DNA of 64,000 bases, taken from Cryptosporangium arvum DSM 44712. GTDB lineage: Bacteria > Actinomycetota > Actinomycetes > Mycobacteriales > Cryptosporangiaceae. The position numbers were made by a program, and so were the translations under genes. Below the pieces are notes generated by a model, which was not told where the DNA came from, made no database searches, and worked only from the letters and a program-made list of their open reading frames with translations. The stretch is from contig NZ_KK073874.1 of assembly GCF_000585375.1 (NCBI RefSeq), positions 6,044,894 through 6,108,893 of the forward strand. Reading direction: 5' to 3'. Shown here piece by piece: positions 6,796 to 14,636 of this stretch (the stretch's first letter is position 1; each line of letters starts with the position of its first letter).

Positions 6796-9516
6796 CTACA
6801 GGGCGGTGTAGGCGACGACTCCTCGTCGGGTGGCGTCGATGGCCTGGCGGGCGGTGGAGCGCAGCGTGCTGCCCGCCGGGGCCGCGCCCGCGATCTGGTC
6901 GAGCAGGTCGAGCACCTGCCGGCACCAGCGCACGAAGTCACCGGCCGGCATCTCGCCCTCGACCCCGGAGGCGGCCGTGAGGACCCGCTCCAGCGGCTCC
7001 CCCCGGGCCCACCGGTAGGCCGGCCAGACGAAGCCGTAGTCGGGCTCGCGGGTGAGCGACAGGCCGCGCTCCCCCTCGTCGCGGGCCAGCTCCGACGCCA
7101 GCCGGCCGACGACGGCGAGCGAATCGCGCAGCGGGCCGCTCGGCACCGGGGTGGGGCTCTCGTCGGCCCGCCGGGCCTCGTACACCAGCGCGGACACCGC
7201 ACCGGCCAGCTCCGGCGCGGACAGACCCTCCCAGACCTCGGCGCGCAGGCACTCGGCGACCAGCAGGTCGGACTCCGACCAGATCCGGGCGAGCCCGCGC
7301 CCGGCGTCGGTCACCCGCTCGCCGTCCAGATAGCCCCGGCTCTCCAGCAGGCCGCAGACCTGATCGAACGTACGCGCGAGCGAGTTCGTGCGGTTGTGCA
7401 CGCGCTGCTCGAGCTGGTGGGTCTCGGTGGAGAGCCGGTCGAAGCGCTCGGCCCAGCGGGCGTGCTCCTCCCGGTCGTTGCACCCGTGGCAGGGGTGGCG
7501 GCGCAGCGCGGCGCGCAGTTCCCCGAGCAGCTCGTCGTCCGCGGCGGCGGCGCGCCCCTTCTTCTTGCGCACGCCGGCCAGGTCGGCACCCGCCGTACGC
7601 AGCGCCGAGGCCAGGTCGCGACGGGCCTGGGGCGCGCGGTGGTTGAAGTGCTTGGGCACTCGCATCCGGGTGAGGACGTCGATCTCGGCGGTGAAGTCGG
7701 CGAGTGAGAGCCGCCCGGCCCAGCGGTCCGCGGTGAGCACCAACGGACGGGACTCACCGAGCGGCTGCGTCCCGGGGTCGAGCACGACGGCGAGGCCCGC
7801 CCGGCGCCCCGTGGGCACCAGGATGACGTCGCCGATGCGTAGTCTCTCCAGCGAATCGGCTGCCGCCGCCCGGCGCTGCGACGCGCCCTGCTTGGCCAGC
7901 GCGTTCTCGCGGTCCTTGATCTGCCTGCGCAGCGCCGCGTACTCGGCGAAGTCACCGAGGTGGCAGGTCATCGACTCCTGATAGGCGTCGAGCGCGTCGT
8001 GCTGACGCTGGGCCTGCTTGGCCAGGCCGACGACGGCCCGGTCGGCCTGGAACTGGGCGAACGAGGTCTCCAGCAGCTCGCGGGCACGTTCGCGCCCGAC
8101 CGACCCGACGAGGTTCACGGCCATGTTGTAGGACGGCCGGAAACTGCTGCGCAGCGGATACGTCCGGGTCGACGCCAGGCCGGCGACGTGGCGGGGGTCG
8201 ATCTCCGGCGACCAGACGACGACCGCGTGGCCCTCGACGTCGATACCGCGACGACCGGCCCGGCCGGTGAGCTGCGTGTACTCCCCCGCGGTGAGGTCGA
8301 CGTGGCTCTCGCCGTTGAACTTCACCAGCCGTTCGAGGACGACGGACCGGGCCGGCATGTTGATGCCGAGCGCGAGCGTCTCGGTGGCGAACACCGCCTT
8401 GACCAGGCCGCGGACGAACAGCTCCTCGACGACCTCCTTGTAGACCGGAAGCAGCCCGGCGTGGTGCGCGGCCAGACCGCGCTGCAGCCCGTCGAGCCAC
8501 TCCCAGTAGCCGAGCACCTGCAGGTCCTCGGCGGCGAGGTCGCGGGTGCGCTCCTCGGCGATGGCGCGGATCTCGGCCCGCTCGTCCGGAGTGGTGAGAC
8601 GCAGCCCGGCGGCCATGCACTGCTGCACGGCGGCGTCGCAGCCCGCCCGGCTGAACACGAACGTGATCGCCGGGAGCAGGCCTTCGCGGTCGAGGCGCTC
8701 GATGACGTCGGACCGGAACGGGACGAGGTTCTTCGCCCGGATCGGACGGCCCGAGCGGGTGTACTGGACCTTGCGCAGCTGCTCGCGGACGTACCGGCTG
8801 AGGTCCGGGTCGACATCTTTGTTCGTGAGGTTCTCGGTCTTCTTCTCGGTGAAGAGATCGAACATCCGCCGGCCGACGAGGACGTGCTGCCAGAGCGGCA
8901 CCGGGCGGTGCTCGGAGACCACCACCGCCGTGTCGCCGCGGACGGTGACCAGCCACTCCGCGAACTCCTCGGCGTTGCTGACCGTCGCCGAGAGCGAGAC
9001 CAGCGAGACCGACTCGGGCAGGTGGATGATCACCTCCTCCCAGACCGCGCCGCGGAAACGGTCGGCCAGGTAGTGGACCTCGTCCATCACCACGTAGGCC
9101 AGGTTCTCCAGCGTCGCGGAGTTCGCGTACAGCATGTTGCGCAGCACCTCGGTGGTCATGACCACCACGGGCGCGTCGCCGTTGATCGCGTTGTCGCCGG
9201 TCAGCAGGCCGACCTTGTCCGCGCCGTACCGGGCGACGAGGTCGTTGAACTTCTGGTTCGACAGCGCCTTGATCGGCGTCGTGTAGAAGCATTTGGTGCC
9301 TTGGCGGAGCGCCAGGTGGACGGCGAACTCGCCGACGACGGTCTTGCCGGCACCGGTCGGGGCGCACACCAGCACCCCGCGCCCGTCTTCGAGCGCCTCG
9401 CAGGCCTCCCGCTGGAAGTCATCAAGATCGAACGACAGCTGCGCGGTGAAGTCGGTGTAGGCCGGGTGGCCGGCGCGCCGACGTGCCGCCGCGTACTGCT
9501 CGGCGGGGGTGCTCAT
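6796..9516 (-). CDS. helY: Ski2/Mtr4-like DEAD/DEAH-box helicase (HelY type)
   Basis: Superfamily 2 helicase of 906 residues, the length typical of actinobacterial HelY. Visible motifs are Walker A APTGAGKTVV, Ia-like TTPIKALSNQKF, DEVH box (VVMDEVHYLADR), motif III SLSATVSNAEEF and motif VI QLTGRAGRRGID. A Mtr4-type arch/DSHCT-like C-terminal region follows from about residue 480 to the end. It is expected to unwind RNA or RNA-DNA hybrids in the cytoplasm, in RNA turnover or quality control. In many actinomycetes helY follows tatC; here it is about 8 kb away on the other side of the TIG and DAG-kinase genes. Confidence 0.93.
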   Translation of the reverse strand: MSTPAEQYAAARRRAGHPAYTDFTAQLSFDLDDFQREACEALEDGRGVLVCAPTGAGKTVVGEFAVHLALRQGTKCFYTTPIKALSNQKFNDLVARYGADKVGLLTGDNAINGDAPVVVMTTEVLRNMLYANSATLENLAYVVMDEVHYLADRFRGAVWEEVIIHLPESVSLVSLSATVSNAEEFAEWLVTVRGDTAVVVSEHRPVPLWQHVLVGRRMFDLFTEKKTENLTNKDVDPDLSRYVREQLRKVQYTRSGRPIRAKNLVPFRSDVIERLDREGLLPAITFVFSRAGCDAAVQQCMAAGLRLTTPDERAEIRAIAEERTRDLAAEDLQVLGYWEWLDGLQRGLAAHHAGLLPVYKEVVEELFVRGLVKAVFATETLALGINMPARSVVLERLVKFNGESHVDLTAGEYTQLTGRAGRRGIDVEGHAVVVWSPEIDPRHVAGLASTRTYPLRSSFRPSYNMAVNLVGSVGRERARELLETSFAQFQADRAVVGLAKQAQRQHDALDAYQESMTCHLGDFAEYAALRRQIKDRENALAKQGASQRRAAAADSLERLRIGDVILVPTGRRAGLAVVLDPGTQPLGESRPLVLTADRWAGRLSLADFTAEIDVLTRMRVPKHFNHRAPQARRDLASALRTAGADLAGVRKKKGRAAAADDELLGELRAALRRHPCHGCNDREEHARWAERFDRLSTETHQLEQRVHNRTNSLARTFDQVCGLLESRGYLDGERVTDAGRGLARIWSESDLLVAECLRAEVWEGLSAPELAGAVSALVYEARRADESPTPVPSGPLRDSLAVVGRLASELARDEGERGLSLTREPDYGFVWPAYRWARGEPLERVLTAASGVEGEMPAGDFVRWCRQVLDLLDQIAGAAPAGSTLRSTARQAIDATRRGVVAYTAL

Positions 9517-9557
9517 GCGGCCAAGGCTACGCGAGAACGCGAGAGATAAATTGAGGC

Positions 9558-10259
9558 GTGTCTCTTCGTCCGATCGACGCCGTCCTGTTCGATTTCTCCG
9601 GAACGTTGCTGGCGGTCGAGCCGCCCGCGGACTGGTTGCGCCGCGCCGCCGACCCGCTCGGTCTGGCCTTCACCGACACCGAATCGTCCGCGCTGGTCGA
9701 GCGCCTGCTCTGGGCCGGGCGGCCCGGCGGCCCCGCTCCGTCCGACCTGACCGGTGCGCTCGTCGAGGCGTACGCGTCGCGTGACCTGTCGTTCGAGCAA
9801 CATCGGGACGCGTACACCGCGCTGATGGCGCGCGCGGACCTGCCCGACCCCCGGCTGGCCTCGGCGCTCTACGACGCGATGTTCCCGCCGGAGGCGTGGG
9901 TTCCGTACGCGGACACGGCGCCGGTGCTGGCCGCGCTGTCGTCCCACGACGTGCGCGTCGCGGTGGTCAGCAACATCGCGCACGATCTGCGGCCGACCTT
10001 CGACCACCACGGTCTGACGCAGTTCATCGACGCGTTCGTGTTCTCGTACGAGGTCGACGCGATGAAGCCGAGCCCGAAGATCTTCCGGGTGGCGTGCGAG
10101 GAGCTGGGCGTGGAGCCGGAGCGGGCGCTGATGGTGGGCGACACGACGGCGGACGCGGGGGCGGTCGAGGTCGAGATGCCCGCGCTCGTGCTGCCGGCCA
10201 GCCCGCCCGGTGCGGTGCACGGCCTGGCCGCGGTGCTGGCGCTCGCGGGGATCGCCTGA
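9558..10259 (+). CDS. HAD-superfamily hydrolase with Ser in motif I
   Basis: A 233-residue HAD phosphatase-like protein with an alpha-helical cap (residues about 18-95). Motif I is AVLFDFSGTLL: the nucleophilic Asp is present, but the second acidic residue of DxDxT is Ser. Motif II is VAVVSNIAHDL, motif III Lys lies in DAMKPSPKIF, and motif IV is LMVGDTTADAGAV. Loss of the general acid Asp is known in HAD members that are not simple phosphatases, so the reaction is uncertain. It is divergent from the helicase across about 40 bases. Confidence 0.88.
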   Translation: MSLRPIDAVLFDFSGTLLAVEPPADWLRRAADPLGLAFTDTESSALVERLLWAGRPGGPAPSDLTGALVEAYASRDLSFEQHRDAYTALMARADLPDPRLASALYDAMFPPEAWVPYADTAPVLAALSSHDVRVAVVSNIAHDLRPTFDHHGLTQFIDAFVFSYEVDAMKPSPKIFRVACEELGVEPERALMVGDTTADAGAVEVEMPALVLPASPPGAVHGLAAVLALAGIA

Positions 10260-10390
10260 TCATCGCCGCGACGCCGGGGCGGCCCGGTTTCGGGGCGGGG
10301 GCCGGGCGGCCCGGTTTCGGGGCGGGGGCGGGGTGGCTCGGGGCCTCGGGTGTGGGGGTGGGGCGGGGTGGGCTAGGGCTCGCTCCCGGC
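10260..10390. repeat. GC-rich tandem repeat directly after the HAD gene
   Basis: Immediately downstream of the stop are two copies of ggggcggcccggtttc (10276-10291 and 10303-10318, 27 bases apart), followed by degenerate g-rich copies to about 10390. The same 16-base core with ctt in place of ttt recurs near 37151, also just after genes. The remaining 85 bases up to the next gene should hold the promoter of the TIG gene at 10476. Confidence 0.7.
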
Positions 10391-10475
10391 GCGCTCCCGG
10401 GGTGTGCACCCGGGGGCACCGCGGTGCGCCGACGTCTCCTCCGAATCGACAGTTGTCGTCCGGAGGAGATGTCCC

Positions 10476-11594
10476 GTGACCCTCGACACCCGCGCTCGCC
10501 GCGCCGCCGCCGTCGTCGCCCTGCTGGGCACCGGCGCCCTCGGCGTCGGCACGCTCGCGGCCGCGTCCCCGGCACTCGCCGCGTCGGCGAAACCGGCGGC
10601 GGGAGCCAAGGCGCCGAAGCCGGCCGACGCCGTGGCGACCCCGAAGGCGAGCCCGACCCCGAAAACGAGCCCCACCCAGAAGGCGAGCCCGGCGCCGAAG
10701 GCGAGCGCGAAACCGGGCGCCGCGGCACCGGCGGTGATCACGGTCGCCGGGCTCAGCAGTGCGTTCGGCAGCACGGCCGGCGGCACGAACGTCGTGATCA
10801 ACGGCAAGGGCTTCAGCCGGGTGGATCCGGCGAACAAGTCCGCGGTGCTCTTCGGCAAGGCGCCGGCCACGACGTTCCTGGTGCTCTCGGACACGCAGAT
10901 CGCCGCGACCGTGCCGGCCGGCAGTGGGACGAAGGTGCCGGTCTCGGTCACCGACGGCACCGATACCAGCCCGGACACCGCAGGCGACGACTTCACCTAC
11001 CTGGACCCGATCAGCGTCCAGGTGCCCGACAAGACCGACCTCTCCGCCGCCGGCGGCACGAAGGTCCGGTTGACGCTCGCCGGGACGAACCTGAGCCTCG
11101 GCACCTCGCAGGGCACGTTCGCGCAGAAGAAGATCACCGCGACCGTCGACGGCACCCCCGGAGCCTTGACCTGGGTCGACGCCACCCACGTCGACCTCAC
11201 CGCCCCGGCCGGTACCCCGACGAGGACCGGCGGGAAGGTCTCGGTCGTCGTGGTGAACAACGGCGTGGCCGGTCCCGCCGACACCACGCACGCCCGTTAC
11301 GTCGCGGTCGTGACGAAGCTCAGCGTCGCCACGGGACGGACCACCGGGACGACCGGGGCCGCCGGCAAGCCCGCGCTGACGATCACCGGCGTGGGCCTGA
11401 ACGGCGCGACCGGTTTCTCGTTCGGCTCGGTCAAGGGCACCTGCACCGCGGTCAGTGGCAAGGAAGCCACCACGTGGACCTGCGCGAACGTGCCCGCAGG
11501 CACGGTCGGCGCGGTTCCGGTGCTCCCCACGTTCACCGACGGCCGGTCAGCCGGCGTCACCGCGGGCTCGATCTTCGTCTACACGGATCTCTGA
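10476..11594 (+). CDS. Secreted IPT/TIG-domain protein 1
   Basis: A 372-residue exported protein. It has an N-terminal signal sequence (MTLDTRARR then a hydrophobic core ending SPALA) and an Ala/Pro/Lys-rich linker with repeated PKASPTPKTSPTQKASP-like units at about 30-85. IPT/TIG-like beta-sandwich repeats follow: one opens ITVAGLSSAFGSTAGGTNVV and the last ends in a Cys-pair unit (CTAVSGKEATTWTC) near the C-terminus. TIG domains are immunoglobulin-like and common in surface adhesins and matrix proteins; no enzyme motif is present. GTG 10476 is preceded by ggaggag, which fixes the start. It is the first of three paralogues in a row. Confidence 0.88.
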   Translation: MTLDTRARRAAAVVALLGTGALGVGTLAAASPALAASAKPAAGAKAPKPADAVATPKASPTPKTSPTQKASPAPKASAKPGAAAPAVITVAGLSSAFGSTAGGTNVVINGKGFSRVDPANKSAVLFGKAPATTFLVLSDTQIAATVPAGSGTKVPVSVTDGTDTSPDTAGDDFTYLDPISVQVPDKTDLSAAGGTKVRLTLAGTNLSLGTSQGTFAQKKITATVDGTPGALTWVDATHVDLTAPAGTPTRTGGKVSVVVVNNGVAGPADTTHARYVAVVTKLSVATGRTTGTTGAAGKPALTITGVGLNGATGFSFGSVKGTCTAVSGKEATTWTCANVPAGTVGAVPVLPTFTDGRSAGVTAGSIFVYTDL

Positions 11595-11608
11595 GGCCGG
11601 GGTCATCC

Positions 11609-11663
11609 GTTCGGCCGAACTCCTGGTTGAGCCCTCAACCCGGGACCGGTTCGGCCGAACTCC
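11609..11663. promoter_or_regulatory. Duplicated 15-base palindrome-containing site and dyad upstream of TIG gene 2
   Basis: GTTCGGCCGAACTCC occurs twice, at 11609-11623 and 11649-11663, exactly 40 bases apart. Its core GTTCGGCCGAAC is a perfect palindrome. Between the copies is a further dyad, GGTTGA-GCCC-TCAACC (11625-11640). The downstream copy overlaps the -10 element of the putative sigma-28-type promoter. The 40-base spacing (about four helical turns) suits a dimeric regulator binding one face. No regulator is assigned. Confidence 0.55.
11635..11660 (+). promoter_or_regulatory. Putative FliA/WhiG-type (sigma-28) promoter of TIG gene 2
   Basis: TCAA at 11635-11638, 15 bases, then GCCGAA at 11654-11659. 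This matches the FliA/WhiG pattern known in enterics and actinomycetes (TAAA/TCAA, N15, GCCGATAA), although the final bases of the -10 (CT) are not ideal. The GTG start of the TIG gene lies 50 bases further on. The same layout precedes the chemoreceptor gene at 28721, and a sigma factor of this family is encoded at 51449-52321. Confidence 0.55.
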
Positions 11664-11708
11664 CGGATGTCTGCATCGAAGAGTCATTAGTTGGATGAAG
11701 GAGTCCAC

Positions 11709-12695
11709 GTGTTACACCCCCGCAGCCGACGTACCCGTCTCGCCGCCGCCCTCGGCGCCACCGTCCTCGCGGGAGGTGGTGTGGTCGCCGTCGCCGGCGT
11801 CGCTCAGGCCGCGACAGCCCCGGCGATCTCGATCAAGTCCCTGAGCACGAGCAAAGGCAGCATCGCCGGCGGCACCGCGGTGCTGATCACCGGTAAGGGC
11901 TTCTCGGCCCTCTCGGAAGCCGACCTGAACAGCGTCAAGTTCGGCTCGGTCGCGGTCAGCTCGTTCACGGTCATCAACGACACCCAGATCGCGACGAAGG
12001 CCCCCGCCCCCAACTCGACGTCCACCGACGACACGGTGAAGGTCCGGGTCACGATCACCGACGGCACCGACACCTCGGCGAACACGACGGCCGACGACTT
12101 CACCTACATCGCGCCGATCACCGCGGTGGCCCCGGCGAACACCGTCCTCTCCGCGGCGGGCGGCACGACCGTGCGGCTCACGCTCACCGGAACCGGCCTC
12201 GACCTCGGCACCGCGTCCACGTTCGGGGCCAAGAAGATCACCGCGACCGTCAACGGCGTCGCCGGCAAGCTGAAGTACGTCGACGCCGACGAGGTCGACC
12301 TCACCGCACCGGCCGGGACACCGACGATCACCAGCGGCAAGGTGACGATCGCCGTGCTGAACGACGGCGTCGCCGGCACCGTGGACGACACCAACGCGAA
12401 GTACGTCGCCGTGGTGACGAAGCTGAGCGTGGCGTCCGGCAAGACCACCGGCACGACCGGCACCGACGCGAAGGCCGCCCTCACCATCACCGGTGCGGGC
12501 CTGACCGGGGCGACCTGGAAGATCGGCAGCACCGACCTCACCTGCGTGGCGGCGACCGGCAAGGCGGCGACCACCTGGACGTGCAAGGACGTTCCGGCCG
12601 GAAGCGCCGGGCCGGTGTCGATCACGCCCAGCTTCAGCTCGGGCGCGACGGCGGGCGTGACCGCCGGCGCGACGTACACCTACGCCGACCTGTAA
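11709..12695 (+). CDS. Secreted IPT/TIG-domain protein 2
   Basis: A 328-residue exported protein paralogous to its two neighbours. The signal peptide (RRTRLAAALGATVLAGGGVV, cleavage after VAQA) leads straight into a TIG repeat opening ISIKSLSTSKGSIAGGTAVL. The middle unit opens LSAAGGTTVRLTLTGTG, and a C-terminal unit has paired Cys (CVAATGKAATTWTC). The long linker of protein 1 is absent. Start: GTG 11709 has aaggag five bases upstream; a TTG at 11691 is in frame but lacks a site. Upstream are the duplicated palindromes and a sigma-28-like promoter; downstream is a strong terminator. Likely role is structural, on or outside the cell or spore surface. Confidence 0.88.
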   Translation: MLHPRSRRTRLAAALGATVLAGGGVVAVAGVAQAATAPAISIKSLSTSKGSIAGGTAVLITGKGFSALSEADLNSVKFGSVAVSSFTVINDTQIATKAPAPNSTSTDDTVKVRVTITDGTDTSANTTADDFTYIAPITAVAPANTVLSAAGGTTVRLTLTGTGLDLGTASTFGAKKITATVNGVAGKLKYVDADEVDLTAPAGTPTITSGKVTIAVLNDGVAGTVDDTNAKYVAVVTKLSVASGKTTGTTGTDAKAALTITGAGLTGATWKIGSTDLTCVAATGKAATTWTCKDVPAGSAGPVSITPSFSSGATAGVTAGATYTYADL

Positions 12696-12705
12696 GCGAC
12701 CCGCG

Positions 12706-12742
12706 GACAGCCGGGGCCATTGAGGCCCCGGCTGTCTGTTTT
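12706..12742 (+). terminator. Intrinsic terminator after TIG gene 2
   Basis: Perfect 13-base stem gacagccggggcc / ggccccggctgtc (12706-12718, 12724-12736) with a 5-base loop, followed by tgtttta. The position 11 bases after the stop codon and the T-run support a rho-independent terminator. Confidence 0.9.
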
Positions 12743-12859
12743 ACAGCGTTTGGTGTTGTTATGAGGCATTGATTGTGTTTGGCTATGCGACAAGCATTCG
12801 ACGGCGTCACATTGCGTCGTCCAGGCCGGGGCCTGTCCCCGCTGTCGCATGGAGAACAA

Positions 12860-13834
12860 ATGCTGGAAAGTCCTCGCGGCCGTACCCGTGCCGCAGCAGT
12901 CTTCTTCGCCGCGTCGGTGGCCCTCGGAGGGGCGGCCGGCGCGACGTCCTTTGCCGGGAGCGCGTTCGCTGCCGCCGGCGACCCGACGATCAAGTCGCTC
13001 AGCGTCTCGAAGGGCAGCGCGGGCGGCGGCACCAACGTCCTCATCACGGGTACCGGCTTCAGCACGGTGGACGAGCAGACCGCGACGAACGTCGTCTTCG
13101 GCAGCACCAACGCGACGAGCTTCATCGTGCTGTCGGACACCCAGATCGCGGCCAAGGCGCCGGCCGGTACCGGCGCGGTGTCGGTGAAGGTCACCAACGG
13201 CACCGGCTCGACCGCCGACACGAACGCCGACAACTTCACCTACATCGACCCGATCACGGTCACGGTGCCCTCGGGAACGCTACTGAGCGCGGCCGGCGGT
13301 ACGACCTTCATCGGCACTCTCACCACCGGTACCCTTACCACCGCCGGTGACATCACCACGAAGAAAATCACCGCGACGGTGAACGGTGCGGCGGCCAAGG
13401 TGGCCTTCTCGGCCGCCGACAAGCTGGCGATCACCGCCCCGGCGGGTACGCCGACCCTCACCAGCGGAAAGGTCACGATCTCGGTCCTGAGCGACGGTGT
13501 CACCGGCACGGTGGACAACACCAACGCGAAGTACGCCGCGGTCGTGACGAAGCTGAGCGTCACCTCCGGCCCGACGGCGGGCACCAACGGCACCAGCGAC
13601 AAGCCCGCGGTCACGATCACCGGGGTCGGCCTCAAGGGCGCGACCGACATCAAGTTCGGGGCCACGACCGCGACCTGCGTCGCCGGTTCCGGCACCAAGG
13701 AAGACACGACCCTGACCTGCACCAACATCCCCGGGGGCTCGGCCGGACCGGTCACCGTGGTCTTCACGCCCGCGGGTGGCGCCACCTTCGGCATCACCTC
13801 CGGCTCGACGTACACCTACACCGACGTCGGCTGA
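12860..13834 (+). CDS. Secreted IPT/TIG-domain protein 3
   Basis: A 324-residue exported paralogue. A signal peptide (MLESPRGRTRAAAVFFAASV, cleavage about AFA-AAG) is followed by TIG repeat PTIKSLSVSKGSAGGGTNVL, a middle unit opening LLSAAGGTTFIGTLTTG, and a C-terminal Cys-pair unit (CVAGSGTKEDTTLTC) ending in YTYTDVG. ATG 12860 has ggaga four bases before the spacer, so it is preferred over an upstream ATG at 12773. The 117 bases between the preceding terminator and this start are AT-richer than surroundings and presumably hold its own promoter. I found no sigma-28-like site there. Confidence 0.88.
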   Translation: MLESPRGRTRAAAVFFAASVALGGAAGATSFAGSAFAAAGDPTIKSLSVSKGSAGGGTNVLITGTGFSTVDEQTATNVVFGSTNATSFIVLSDTQIAAKAPAGTGAVSVKVTNGTGSTADTNADNFTYIDPITVTVPSGTLLSAAGGTTFIGTLTTGTLTTAGDITTKKITATVNGAAAKVAFSAADKLAITAPAGTPTLTSGKVTISVLSDGVTGTVDNTNAKYAAVVTKLSVTSGPTAGTNGTSDKPAVTITGVGLKGATDIKFGATTATCVAGSGTKEDTTLTCTNIPGGSAGPVTVVFTPAGGATFGITSGSTYTYTDVG

Positions 13835-13850
13835 TCTCGCGGCAGTGCCA

Positions 13851-13881
13851 CGGCGGGCCCCTTCGGGGGCCCGCCGTTTTT
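13851..13881. terminator. Bidirectional terminator between TIG gene 3 and the SDR gene
   Basis: Stem ggcgggcccc / ggggcccgcc with a ttc loop (about 13852-13875), followed by ttttt on the plus strand. It sits between convergent genes 16 bases after the TIG stop and can serve both. Confidence 0.88.
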
Positions 13882-14636
13882 CAGTGCACGGAGAAGCCGC
13901 CGTCGACGAAGATCGTCTGGCCGGTGACGTAGGCGGAGGCGTCGCCGGCCAGGAACACCGCCACGCCCTCGTAGTCGGAGGGTTCGCCGTTGCGGCCGAT
14001 CATGGTGCGGGCCGCCATCGCCGCGGCCTTGGCCGGGTCGGCGAAGACCGGGGCGGTCAGCGGGGTGCGCACCACCCCTGGGGCCACCGAGTTCACGCAC
14101 ACCCCGCGCGACGACCACGCCTCGGCCTGCGAGCGGGTCAGCGCGGTGACGCCTCCCTTGGAGGCTCCGTACGCGCCGCTGTTCAAGTAGGCCCGCACGG
14201 CCTGCTGGGACGCGACGTGGATGATCCGCCCCCAGCCCCGCTCGGCCATCCGCGGGCCGAAGCGCTGACCGAGCAGGAACGGCGCGGTGAGGTTGAGCTC
14301 GATCGTGGCGTCCCAGTCGTCGAGCGTGAGTTCGTCCATCGGCGGGCGGTGGTTGATCGCGGCCGCGGTGACCAGGATGTCGGGCTCGCCGAAGATCGAC
14401 GCGGCCTCGTCGGCGGCCCGCACCACCTCGGCCCGCACCCCGAGATCCGCGCTCACCGCGGCCGCGGACGCGCCCAGTTCCGCGACCGTCGTGTCCAAGG
14501 CTTCCTGGCCGCGCGCCGTCACGACCACGCGAGCGCCGGCACGTACCAGCGCCGACGCCATCGCCCGGCCGATGCCCGAACTACCGCCGGTCACCAGGGC
14601 CACCCGTCCGGCCAGCGAGAAGAGCTCCACCGTCAC
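13881..14636 (-). CDS. Short-chain dehydrogenase/reductase (SDR)
   Basis: Classical SDR of 251 residues. It has the cofactor motif TGGSSGIG near residue 16, DLGVR (NAD(P) adenine pocket), the catalytic Ser in IHVASQQAVRAYLNS and the YGASKGG (YxxxK) motif. The C-terminus YVTGQTIFVDGGFSVH is typical of 3-oxoacyl-ACP reductase/gluconate dehydrogenase-like SDRs. The NNAG motif is altered to TAAAINHRP. Its GTG start overlaps the stop of the methyltransferase gene (GTGA), so it is translated as the second gene of a pair. The true substrate is not predictable. Confidence 0.93.
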   Translation of the reverse strand: MTVELFSLAGRVALVTGGSSGIGRAMASALVRAGARVVVTARGQEALDTTVAELGASAAAVSADLGVRAEVVRAADEAASIFGEPDILVTAAAINHRPPMDELTLDDWDATIELNLTAPFLLGQRFGPRMAERGWGRIIHVASQQAVRAYLNSGAYGASKGGVTALTRSQAEAWSSRGVCVNSVAPGVVRTPLTAPVFADPAKAAAMAARTMIGRNGEPSDYEGVAVFLAGDASAYVTGQTIFVDGGFSVH

